5,418 nt of DNA from Coriobacteriia bacterium (GTDB lineage Bacteria > Actinomycetota > Coriobacteriia > Coriobacteriales > UBA8131): positions 245 through 5,662 of the forward strand of contig DOMT01000173.1 in NCBI GenBank assembly GCA_003509825.1, read 5' to 3'. This document shows positions 1-5,365 of the stretch, piece by piece. The notes under the pieces are model-generated. The model did not search any database, was not told the origin of the DNA, and saw nothing but the letters and a program-made list of their open reading frames with translations. A program made the translations under genes and the position numbers. Numbering within the stretch: position 1 is the stretch's first letter; every line of letters begins with the position of its first letter.

Positions 1-934
1 GGGCGAGTAGCTCGTTTGGAACCGTTGCTTCCTGTGCTTTTCGATCGCGTGCGTTCGGATCTGCCGCCTCGGTGGGGTCGGTCTGTTCGGTCGTCTCGGC
101 AGGAATGGCCTTCATGCTGCCCGTTTCCTCTTCGGGAGCACTTCGCATACGGTGCGAGAGCACCGAGGCAGCCACCTCCGCCACGTGACGCTCTTCCGCA
201 CCGACGGCACCTTCCCAGGCAGCCAATGCCCGCGCCGCCTTGCACAGCAGCAGTTCCGCCCGGTTTCCCTGACAGTGCGCCTCGGCGGCAAGATGTGCCG
301 CAAAGTGCAGCGCATCCTCACTGAGGACAACCTCACCAAGCCGCTGCTTGGCATCGGTGATACGCTGCCTCAACACCTCTTCTTCCTGCTTAAAGCGCTG
401 GGAAAACAAGAGGGGATTTTGCCCGAAGGCAAGCAGGCGCTTGATAATCTCCACCCGCTGTGCGACATCTTCCGTGCTGTTTACAGATACGCAAAAGGCA
501 AAACGGTCCAGCAGTTGCGGTGAGAGCCCGCCTTCTTCGGGGTTCATGCTTCCTAGCAGCATGAACCGCGTCGGAATTTTTCGAGAGATGCCCTCCTGTT
601 CAACCGTCAGTATTCCACCGGCGGCAACGTCCAGGAGCAAGGCGGCAATGGACGCAGGCAGCAGATTGATTTCGTCCACGTGCAGGATGCCTCTGTTGCT
701 TCGGGCAAGAAGGCTCCTGTCCCCGTCGCCGAGCAGTCGGTCTTCGGTTACGTTCAGCGGTAATTCGACGAAGGGCAGGGTGGGGCAGAGTTGTTTGAGG
801 GAGCGGGCCAGGGTTGATTTCGACGTGCCCTTTCGTCCACAGAGTAAAACGCCACCCAAACCGGGATCCACCAGGTTGAGCAGCAGGGCACGCTTAGGCG
901 CAGCCTGTTCGACCACAGCACAAAACGGGTACAC
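1..934 (-). CDS. Mg-chelatase/cobaltochelatase-type AAA+ ATPase, N-terminal part (runs off left edge)
   Basis: An open minus-strand frame has 311 codons and no stop before the window edge. It begins VYPFCAVVEQ, close to the xYPFxAIVGQ start of BchI/BchD-type ATPases. Walker A is GRKGTSKST (residues 33-41). LPLNVTEDRLLG (58-69) is a BchD-like signature. Walker B is ILHVDEINLL (83-92), and sensor 1/arginine finger is GSMNPEEGGLSPQLLDRF (128-145). A sensor-2-like GNRAELLLCKAARALAAW lies near 223-240. From about residue 267 the chain turns acidic and Thr/Pro-rich, like the linker before a C-terminal VWA domain, so the complete gene is probably an I-D fusion such as the putative cobaltochelatases. 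Family members use ATP to drive metal insertion into tetrapyrroles with a large CobN/BchH subunit, which is not visible here. The GTG start at 934 is chosen by homology and its SD; an in-frame ATG at 973 would add 13 residues. The family is near certain, the chelated metal unknown. Confidence 0.88.
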   Translation of the reverse strand, partial: MYPFCAVVEQAAPKRALLLNLVDPGLGGVLLCGRKGTSKSTLARSLKQLCPTLPFVELPLNVTEDRLLGDGDRSLLARSNRGILHVDEINLLPASIAALLLDVAAGGILTVEQEGISRKIPTRFMLLGSMNPEEGGLSPQLLDRFAFCVSVNSTEDVAQRVEIIKRLLAFGQNPLLFSQRFKQEEEVLRQRITDAKQRLGEVVLSEDALHFAAHLAAEAHCQGNRAELLLCKAARALAAWEGAVGAEERHVAEVAASVLSHRMRSAPEEETGSMKAIPAETTEQTDPTEAADPNARDRKAQEATVPNELLA

Positions 935-937
935 GAG

Positions 938-944
938 CCTCCTT
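938..944 (-). promoter_or_regulatory. Ribosome binding site of the chelatase ATPase gene
   Basis: On the minus strand AAGGAGG is followed by only CTC and then GTG, a spacing of 3 nt, which is short. The next in-frame GTG is 18 nt further on, too far from this SD. The alternative upstream ATG at 973 has only a weak GGGAAG before it. The SD therefore favours the GTG start at 934, in agreement with the family N-terminus. Confidence 0.6.
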
Positions 945-960
945 CGTATAGCGATCCCGT

Positions 961-998
961 GTTGGGGTTCCATCCAACTTCCCAAACAGACCTTTGGG
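961..998 (-). other. Tandem hairpins in the 5' leader of the chelatase ATPase gene
   Basis: Two perfect small hairpins stand 2 nt apart. One pairs 981-986 with 993-998 (CCCAAA/TTTGGG, 6-nt loop); the other pairs 961-965 with 974-978 (GTTGG/CCAAC, 8-nt loop). They lie between the candidate promoter (1044-1052) and the SD (938-944), so they would be in the untranslated leader. The in-frame ATG at 973 lies in the second loop. No T-run follows, so they are not intrinsic terminators. A regulatory role is inference. Confidence 0.35.
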
Positions 999-1043
999 CC
1001 TGCTTAAAATCCTCAAACGCTCAGTATGTAATAATTTTTCGAG

Positions 1044-1052
1044 AGTATAACA
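1044..1052 (-). promoter_or_regulatory. Extended -10 promoter element, minus strand
   Basis: The minus strand reads TGTTATACT, a TGn-TATACT extended -10 that matches the consensus in 5 of 6 core bases, in an AT-rich patch between divergent genes. No good -35 stands 17 nt upstream, as is common for extended -10 promoters. It would give the ATPase gene a leader of about 100 nt. No equally clear plus-strand promoter for the S-component gene was found; TATAAC at 1046-1051 overlaps this site but lacks a -35. Confidence 0.45.
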
Positions 1053-1179
1053 CAGGGATTGCGTTATCATGTCTGCGTATCGGCACAATATAGGCAATGT
1101 GCTCTAACGGCCGGCAGGAAGCATTTCCTGTGCGGTGCACACCCGGATTCTTTTCTCGTCAGAAAGGATCTTTTTGGTT

Positions 1180-1725
1180 ATGTTGCAAAAATTCACCGTG
1201 AAGAACTTTATCTTTCTGGCCCTGATCGCCGCCGCGTTTACCGTCTCGGGTATGCTGACCATCCCCTTCATCATGTCGCTCGGCCTCTACGGGCTGCCGC
1301 ATATGGTCACCGCGCCCTTTTATGCCTTTTTCAGCACCATCGCACTGATGAAGGTGCGCAAGCCCGGCAGCCTGTTTATCGCCGGTACCTTAAACGGCCT
1401 GGTGCTCTTTATGATGTCGCCCATGATGCTGCTGATGCAGATGTCGGGCTCTTTGCTCAGCGAGCTCATCGCGCTTTTGCTCTTTAAGGGCTATGAGGAC
1501 AAACGTGCGGTGTTTCTCGCTTCGAGTCTCTACATCCCCCTGGTGTTGCCGCTGGGAGTTATATTCAACATGCTCATCAAGGGAGGCACGCCGGCAGCAA
1601 TTCTCACGGGTGAGTGGTGGGCTATCGCCCTGGTATATGTGGTGGCCATAACGCTCAGCATTCTGGGCGCTCTGCTGGGTAAAAAAATCGGGACGGAACT
1701 GCAAAAGGCCGGCAAGTTACAGTAG
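1180..1725 (+). CDS. Putative ECF-transporter S component (MptD/Trep_Strep-like membrane protein)
   Basis: This is a 181-residue, very hydrophobic protein with about six membrane segments, near residues 10-30, 38-58, 65-87, 89-103, 108-132 and 145-167. It has a short basic start (LQKFTVKN), a basic loop KVRKPG (58-63) after segment 2 and a basic C-terminus (KKIGTELQKAGK). Size, topology and the Ala-x-x-x-Ala in segment 1 (A14, A18), which in S components packs against the EcfT scaffold, fit a substrate-binding S component of a vitamin/metal ECF transporter. No EcfA or EcfT gene is present, so it would use a shared module encoded elsewhere. The substrate cannot be read from the sequence. The ATG at 1180 is preceded by AGAAAGGA (1161-1168); an in-frame GTG at 1135 has no SD and adds a non-hydrophobic leader. 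It forms an operon with the next gene, 12 nt downstream. Confidence 0.65.
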   Translation: MLQKFTVKNFIFLALIAAAFTVSGMLTIPFIMSLGLYGLPHMVTAPFYAFFSTIALMKVRKPGSLFIAGTLNGLVLFMMSPMMLLMQMSGSLLSELIALLLFKGYEDKRAVFLASSLYIPLVLPLGVIFNMLIKGGTPAAILTGEWWAIALVYVVAITLSILGALLGKKIGTELQKAGKLQ

Positions 1726-1737
1726 GAGGGACGTTGT

Positions 1738-2220
1738 ATGTCTGCGCATCGGATCGTGCATGAGTTTCTTACCAAATGCCATGTCTTTTACGTGGCAACC
1801 GTGGAGGAGGGCGGGCAGCCGCGGGTGCGTCCTTTCGGCGCACACCTCCTGATCGATGATGTCTTATACTTTCAGACCGGCCAGGGCCGTTCGGTGCATG
1901 AACAGATGAGCAAAAACCCCCGGATCGAGATATGTTCGTATGTGGAGCGGGAATGGATACGTATTACCGGTGAAGTGGAGTTCGTAGATGATGATGCTAT
2001 CCGCGCGGCCATGTTTGCAGCCGCGCCCGAAAGAGCGCGAAGTTACTACAAGCTCCCTAAAATCGCCCGTAGAGCGCTGCTCAAAAAGGTGCCCGGCCTT
2101 AAAAACATGGTGGATCCGGAAGGCGACCCCCTCAAAAATGGGGCGCCCTTCCGGCTAAGGAATGCCACGGCCGGTATCTACTCGCTCAAGGACGAGACGC
2201 GGTACTACGTTTTGGATTGA
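1738..2220 (+). CDS. Pyridoxamine 5'-phosphate oxidase family protein
   Basis: A 160-residue protein with the split-barrel flavin fold of the PPOX superfamily. YVATVEEGGQPRVRPFG (18-34) is the first strand pair with the RVRPFG phosphate-contact motif. YFQTGQGRSVHEQMSKNPRI (44-63) is the second flavin-binding block, and EWIRITGEVEFVDD (72-85) follows. The C-terminal NATAGIYSL (142-150) matches the usual final strand. Members bind FMN, F420 or haem and act as small oxidoreductases; the reaction here cannot be assigned. A basic stretch at about residues 104-136 looks inserted relative to the common 130-140 residue form. AGGAGGG (1724-1730) overlaps the TAG stop of the S-component gene and sits 7 nt before the ATG, so translation of the two genes is probably coupled. 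A small FMN-type protein beside an S component suggests a possible link to flavin or vitamin handling, but this is inference. Confidence 0.85.
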   Translation: MSAHRIVHEFLTKCHVFYVATVEEGGQPRVRPFGAHLLIDDVLYFQTGQGRSVHEQMSKNPRIEICSYVEREWIRITGEVEFVDDDAIRAAMFAAAPERARSYYKLPKIARRALLKKVPGLKNMVDPEGDPLKNGAPFRLRNATAGIYSLKDETRYYVLD

Positions 2221-2362
2221 GCGCCCCGACCGGGACTTGGGACAGGCGTGTCGTCGGCGCCTCGCCCGGTTATCGCGTGAAGAACGAAAGCCGGCAAATG
2301 GCGGAACCGGCCCAATGAGTGATCGAAACGATGCGATGTGAGCAAGATGCAGCTATTTCAAG

Positions 2363-2433
2363 CCGAAATCATGCGAAAGTCGCCAAATCATAGTCTCCAG
2401 GCCTGCAAAATAGCGACTTTCGCATGATTTCGG
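2363..2433. repeat. 21-bp perfect inverted repeat (palindrome 1) in the convergent gap
   Basis: Arms 2363-2383 and 2413-2433 are exact reverse complements with a 29-nt spacer. The left arm begins CCGAAATCATGCG and ends AAAGTCGC. The start of the arm, AAATCAT, recurs directly in the spacer at 2385-2391. The repeat lies between two convergent genes, 32 nt from the flippase stop and 142 nt from the oxidase stop, so a bidirectional terminator is possible. Only a weak TCATTTTGT follows on the plus strand and no T-run on the minus strand, and the loop is long for a terminator. Alternatives are a dispersed palindromic repeat, a short non-autonomous element or a protein-binding site. Confidence 0.9.
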
Positions 2434-2464
2434 TCATTTTGTCGTCCGATGCCGAAGATTGCCC

Positions 2465-3931
2465 CTATTTGCGGTGTCTGTCGCCCCCGGCGTCTCGGTT
2501 GCCCGTGCGGCCGTCAATGCGCTGTTGACGTCTCGAGCGGCGCGAGCGCTCGGCTTTGAGTTCGCTGCGGCGGCTATAGTGGTTGCTGCTCGAATAATCC
2601 GCGGCCACCTCGTCGGCGAGTTTGAGTCGGATGCGAAAGTACTGCACCACGAGCAGCACGAACAAAATGCCCATGATGATGAGGTATCTGATGACGATGC
2701 CTTGCAAGCCGGCCAGGTTTATCAGTATCAGCGGCGTGACGACGGCAAAGACCAGCGTGATGAGGTAGGGTAGCATCACCGACTTCTGCTGTCTGAGCAC
2801 CGTTATCATCTGATAGAGAAAGTCGATGCCCGCAGCCACGCCGCCGGCGAAAAGCATGAGAAAGCAGAGATTGCGAAATTGCTCGAAGTCGATGCCGTAC
2901 AAAAATCCCATGAGCGAAAGTCCGAACCAACCCATCACCAATACCATCACGAGGGTTAAGATCACGATGGCGGCGGTGATCACCAGAATCATGAGATCGA
3001 AGCGCTTGCGTTTGGCCGGGTCGGCCCAGAGGTTTGCGCAGCGCAGCAACTGCGGCTTGTAGACGAACTGGGTGATGATCAAAATCGCCTGTGCGGGGAA
3101 GTATAACGCGTTGAAGTACAGCTGATTGTCGTAGCCGAGCATGCCCTCCATCACGAACTTGGGCATGCTGTCGATGAGGTTGAAGAGGAAGAGCGCGATG
3201 AACAGCGGAAAGCAATGCTTGAACAGTTCGCCGACGCTTTGCAGGCTGAAGCCTTGCGACTTCGGGGTCTCAAACAGCGCCAACGGTAGTGTGAGCAGTA
3301 GTAGTGAAACCACGGCCGCCACCGCCATGGCGATGCAGGAAATCCCTAAATCGCGGGTGACCAGCAGGCAGAGCGAGAAGACCACCAGCACCAAAAAGGA
3401 GCGGATGCCCTGCGAGATGCCCGCCAGGTACAGCTTGTTCATCTGCTGCAGGCGTCCCTCGTACACATCGGCCAGACCATCGATCATGCGGTAGGCATAC
3501 ACCCCCATGCTGACGGTGAACATCTCCGGCGAGTATCCGCGAAAGGTGCAGTACAAAAAGCCGGCGACGATCATGATGACGCAGGTGGCGAGGCGGTGTA
3601 TCTGATAGTCGGAAAACGAATGCACCTCTTCGATATCGGAGATCTGAAAGGTGCGCACGCCGTAATTGGCCAGAAAGGTGAGCAGTAGGCCGATGACGAA
3701 GGCCATTGAGAACATGCCGGCCTGCTCCACACCCACCAGCTGGGTGATGACGATGGTGAGTAGCGGAAACATCAAACCCCAAAACCCGAGGCCTATGGTG
3801 TTCCATACGTAGTCGCGCGTAGTGCGGTTGGCGGCGTGCCGCTCCTCCTGACCGCTGAAGTTGCCGCCCGCGGCGGCGCCGAGCAGACGGTTGAACCAGC
3901 GATTGATGGTGCGTTGAACGTAGTTGGCCAT
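2465..3931 (-). CDS. Polysaccharide (Wzx/RfbX-type) flippase-like membrane protein
   Basis: A 488-residue integral membrane protein with about 12 hydrophobic segments between residues 43 and 440, paired as in the MOP superfamily of lipid-linked oligosaccharide flippases. Segment 1 is WNTIGLGFWGLMFPLLTIVI. The AGMFSMAF stretch in segment 2 and the YGVRTFQISD loop are typical of Wzx/RfbX proteins, which move undecaprenyl-linked glycans across the cytoplasmic membrane. The last 42 residues (447-488) form a hydrophilic tail with 12 Arg and 2 Lys, presumably cytoplasmic. The start at 3931 gives MANYVQRTINRW, a natural basic N-terminus, although its GGAAAGG is about 17 nt upstream. An in-frame ATG at 3976 would add 15 residues and has no SD. 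No glycosyltransferase or other glycan gene is beside it, so the substrate is unknown. The start is uncertain; the family is fairly secure. Confidence 0.82.
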   Translation of the reverse strand: MANYVQRTINRWFNRLLGAAAGGNFSGQEERHAANRTTRDYVWNTIGLGFWGLMFPLLTIVITQLVGVEQAGMFSMAFVIGLLLTFLANYGVRTFQISDIEEVHSFSDYQIHRLATCVIMIVAGFLYCTFRGYSPEMFTVSMGVYAYRMIDGLADVYEGRLQQMNKLYLAGISQGIRSFLVLVVFSLCLLVTRDLGISCIAMAVAAVVSLLLLTLPLALFETPKSQGFSLQSVGELFKHCFPLFIALFLFNLIDSMPKFVMEGMLGYDNQLYFNALYFPAQAILIITQFVYKPQLLRCANLWADPAKRKRFDLMILVITAAIVILTLVMVLVMGWFGLSLMGFLYGIDFEQFRNLCFLMLFAGGVAAGIDFLYQMITVLRQQKSVMLPYLITLVFAVVTPLILINLAGLQGIVIRYLIIMGILFVLLVVQYFRIRLKLADEVAADYSSSNHYSRRSELKAERSRRSRRQQRIDGRTGNRDAGGDRHRK

Positions 3932-3995
3932 GATGAGGATTCGCGGTGCCTTTCCAGGATACAACGGTAGAAACATAAACAGACAATCCGCTTGA

Positions 3996-4001
3996 ATTAT
4001 A
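3996..4001 (-). promoter_or_regulatory. Candidate -10 box of the flippase gene
   Basis: The minus strand reads TATAAT, a perfect -10 hexamer, 65 nt upstream of the ATG at 3931. No convincing -35 is visible at 16-18 nt (TGCTTC at 17 nt). A transcript starting from it would begin near 3989, only about 13 nt before the alternative ATG at 3976, which also favours the later start. Confidence 0.4.
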
Positions 4002-4087
4002 GTCCATCAAAGCCGGGGGAAGCACTGATTAATCGCCTGTTGTCCCGGGTAGTACGAAAAATAGCAGGGCGACTCATCGGACAACAC

Positions 4088-4154
4088 TAAAGTGCTCCAA
4101 AGACAAGCAAATCGGTCCGCGAACGGTATGATTGCTTGTCTTTGGAGCACTTTA
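4088..4154. repeat. 23-bp perfect inverted repeat (palindrome 2) in the divergent gap
   Basis: Arms 4088-4110 and 4132-4154 are exact reverse complements with a 21-nt spacer. The left arm begins TAAAGTGCTCC and ends AAAGACAAGCAA. The spacer holds a possible mini-hairpin, CCG-CGAA-CGG. The repeat lies about 157 nt upstream of the flippase start and 217 nt upstream of the methyltransferase-like gene, between divergent genes where no terminator is needed. No T-run flanks it. Its right arm shares the spaced pattern GnCTTTnGnnnnnnTTT (4138-4153) with palindrome 1 (2415-2430). No clear target-site duplication flanks it (AC/AC only). Confidence 0.9.
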
Positions 4155-4172
4155 ACCGGCAAGCAAGGGACG

Positions 4173-4266
4173 TCGCCGCGCGCCTGTCGACATAATTCAG
4201 CAATAGAGGCTTATGTGTTTTGTCGGCGAGAGGGCCGGATACACCTAATCGGCTAAGGGATGGCCC
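4173..4266 (+). other. Region with nested complementary segments upstream of the methyltransferase-like gene
   Basis: This gene-free stretch holds paired segments in nested order: TCGCCG 4173-4178 with CGGCGA 4224-4229, and inside it ACATAA 4190-4195 with TTATGT 4211-4216. A second pair, GGGCC 4232-4236 with GGCCC 4262-4266, follows. They could fold as a structured RNA or DNA element. I recognise no riboswitch consensus; the cobalamin, SAM, THF, glycine and cyclic-di-GMP patterns I know do not fit. Stems this short can arise by chance. Confidence 0.25.
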
Positions 4267-4283
4267 AAACCTGAGCAGTAGAA

Positions 4284-4312
4284 TTAACGCATGTCATGAG
4301 GAGGGTTATATC
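4284..4312 (+). promoter_or_regulatory. Candidate promoter of the methyltransferase-like gene
   Basis: TTAACG (4284-4289) and TATATC (4307-4312) are separated by 17 nt, each matching its consensus in about 4 of 6 bases. Transcription would start near 4319, giving a leader of about 50 nt. The SD-like AGGAGGG at 4299-4305 then lies inside the spacer; no start codon stands at the right distance from it, so it does not seem to serve a gene. Confidence 0.3.
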
Positions 4313-4370
4313 AAAAGTCGCGTGGATGCCCGGTGGACATTCTGCGCGAAGACAGAAGAGGAGCACCGGT

Positions 4371-5357
4371 ATGCTAACAAAGAGACAAAATTTCATCGAG
4401 ACGATCACCGGAGGAAACCCCGACCGTTTCGTCAATCAATACGAGGCTTTCGCGCTGGATTTTGCCGTTGACCCCCTGCGCTCACTTTCGAGCCGCCCCG
4501 TTCCCGATGTGCCGTACAAGGATTCATGGGGTGTAACCCAGGTGCTCCATGGGCCGGGTGTTATGCCGATCCACGACGAGGAGCTCATCGTGCTCAAAGA
4601 CATTCTCGAATGGCGCGACGCTGTAAAAGCTCCGAGCCTCGATATCCCTGAGAGCGCGTGGGAGGGTTTGGGGCGTTTCGCCGAGGAGGTCGACCGCGAA
4701 GAGCAGTTTTTCACCATGGCGACCCTGCCCGGCTTGCTGGAACGTTTTCATCACCTGATGGGCATGGAAGGTGCGATGGTGGCGTTGGCACTCGAACCCG
4801 AAGAATCGCAGGCCCTGGTGAACTTCATCGTCGATTGGGAGATCGAATATGCCGCGATGAAGATCGCGCGCGTTGCCCCGGAGGTTCTGTTCAGACACGA
4901 CGACTGGGGTTCGTCACACTCCACCTTGATTTCGCCGGCCATGTTCGAGGAGATCTTTCTGCCGCCCTACAAACGGCTTTACGGCTGGTACAAGGACAAC
5001 GGCATCAAATATATCGTCCATCACAGCGATTCCTACGCCGCCACTTTGGTGCCGTATATGATCGAGATGGGTATCGATGTGTGGCAGGGCGTCATGTCGA
5101 CCAACGATACGCCCGAGCTGATCAGGCAATACGGTGGGCAGATCTCCTTTATGGGAGACATCGACAACCTGATCGTAGACAAGGTGGATTGGAGCCCGGA
5201 GGTGATTCGCGAACAGGTTGAAAAGAGCTGCCGCAGCTGTGGGAAGCACTACTACATCCCCAGCTCCCTCATGGGCCTGCCGAGCAGTATGTTTCCCGGA
5301 GTGTATGAGGCCGTGAGCGCTGAGATCAACCGGATGAGCGCGATGATGTTTGCGTAG
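4371..5357 (+). CDS. Uroporphyrinogen decarboxylase-fold protein, corrinoid methyltransferase-like
   Basis: A 328-residue protein with the UroD TIM-barrel pattern: MLTKRQNFIETITGGNPDRF at the start, DDWGSSHSTLISPAMFEEIF near 177-196, PYKRLYGWYKDNGIKYIVHH (199-218), and a C-terminal GDIDN...WSPEVIREQVEK segment. Relatives such as MtaA/MtbA and O-demethylase methyltransferases move methyl groups to or from a corrinoid protein. In MtaA-type enzymes zinc is held by His-x-Cys and a later Cys. Here the first site reads H218-S-D220 and the later one is YYIPSSLMG (294-302) without Cys, although C287, C290 and H293 lie just before it. Zinc binding and methyl transfer are therefore not assured. No corrinoid protein or reductive activase is adjacent. 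Start: AGAGGAG (4357-4363) is 7 nt before the ATG at 4371; the longer frame from 4296 has no SD. Secure family, unknown substrate. Confidence 0.85.
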   Translation: MLTKRQNFIETITGGNPDRFVNQYEAFALDFAVDPLRSLSSRPVPDVPYKDSWGVTQVLHGPGVMPIHDEELIVLKDILEWRDAVKAPSLDIPESAWEGLGRFAEEVDREEQFFTMATLPGLLERFHHLMGMEGAMVALALEPEESQALVNFIVDWEIEYAAMKIARVAPEVLFRHDDWGSSHSTLISPAMFEEIFLPPYKRLYGWYKDNGIKYIVHHSDSYAATLVPYMIEMGIDVWQGVMSTNDTPELIRQYGGQISFMGDIDNLIVDKVDWSPEVIREQVEKSCRSCGKHYYIPSSLMGLPSSMFPGVYEAVSAEINRMSAMMFA

Positions 5358-5365
5358 ACGTAAAG

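Noticed and set aside
152..1007. Two long plus-strand open frames (152-523 and 348-1007) across the left end
   Set aside because: They are shadows of the minus-strand AAA+ gene, whose motifs are unmistakable; their translations are low-complexity and Arg/Ser/Pro-rich.
2229..2270. Possible terminator after the oxidase gene (ACCGGG/CCCGGT around GGCG/CGCC)
   Set aside because: The stem is broken by long unpaired stretches and no T-run follows; not strong enough to call.
2363..2433. CRISPR repeat or retron-type structure
   Set aside because: There is only one inverted pair, no regularly spaced direct repeats and no reverse transcriptase or cas gene in the window.
2574..3215. Long minus-strand open frame overlapping the flippase in another frame
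   Set aside because: The translation is His/Arg/Pro-rich without motifs; a shadow of the membrane protein gene.
3270..4025. Long minus-strand open frame starting upstream of the flippase
   Set aside because: It overlaps the flippase in another frame and is Arg/His-rich; no sign of coding beyond the shadow.
4220..4471. Open frame of 83 codons entering the methyltransferase-like gene
   Set aside because: No SD before its ATG, it overlaps the well-supported gene in another frame, and its composition is not protein-like.
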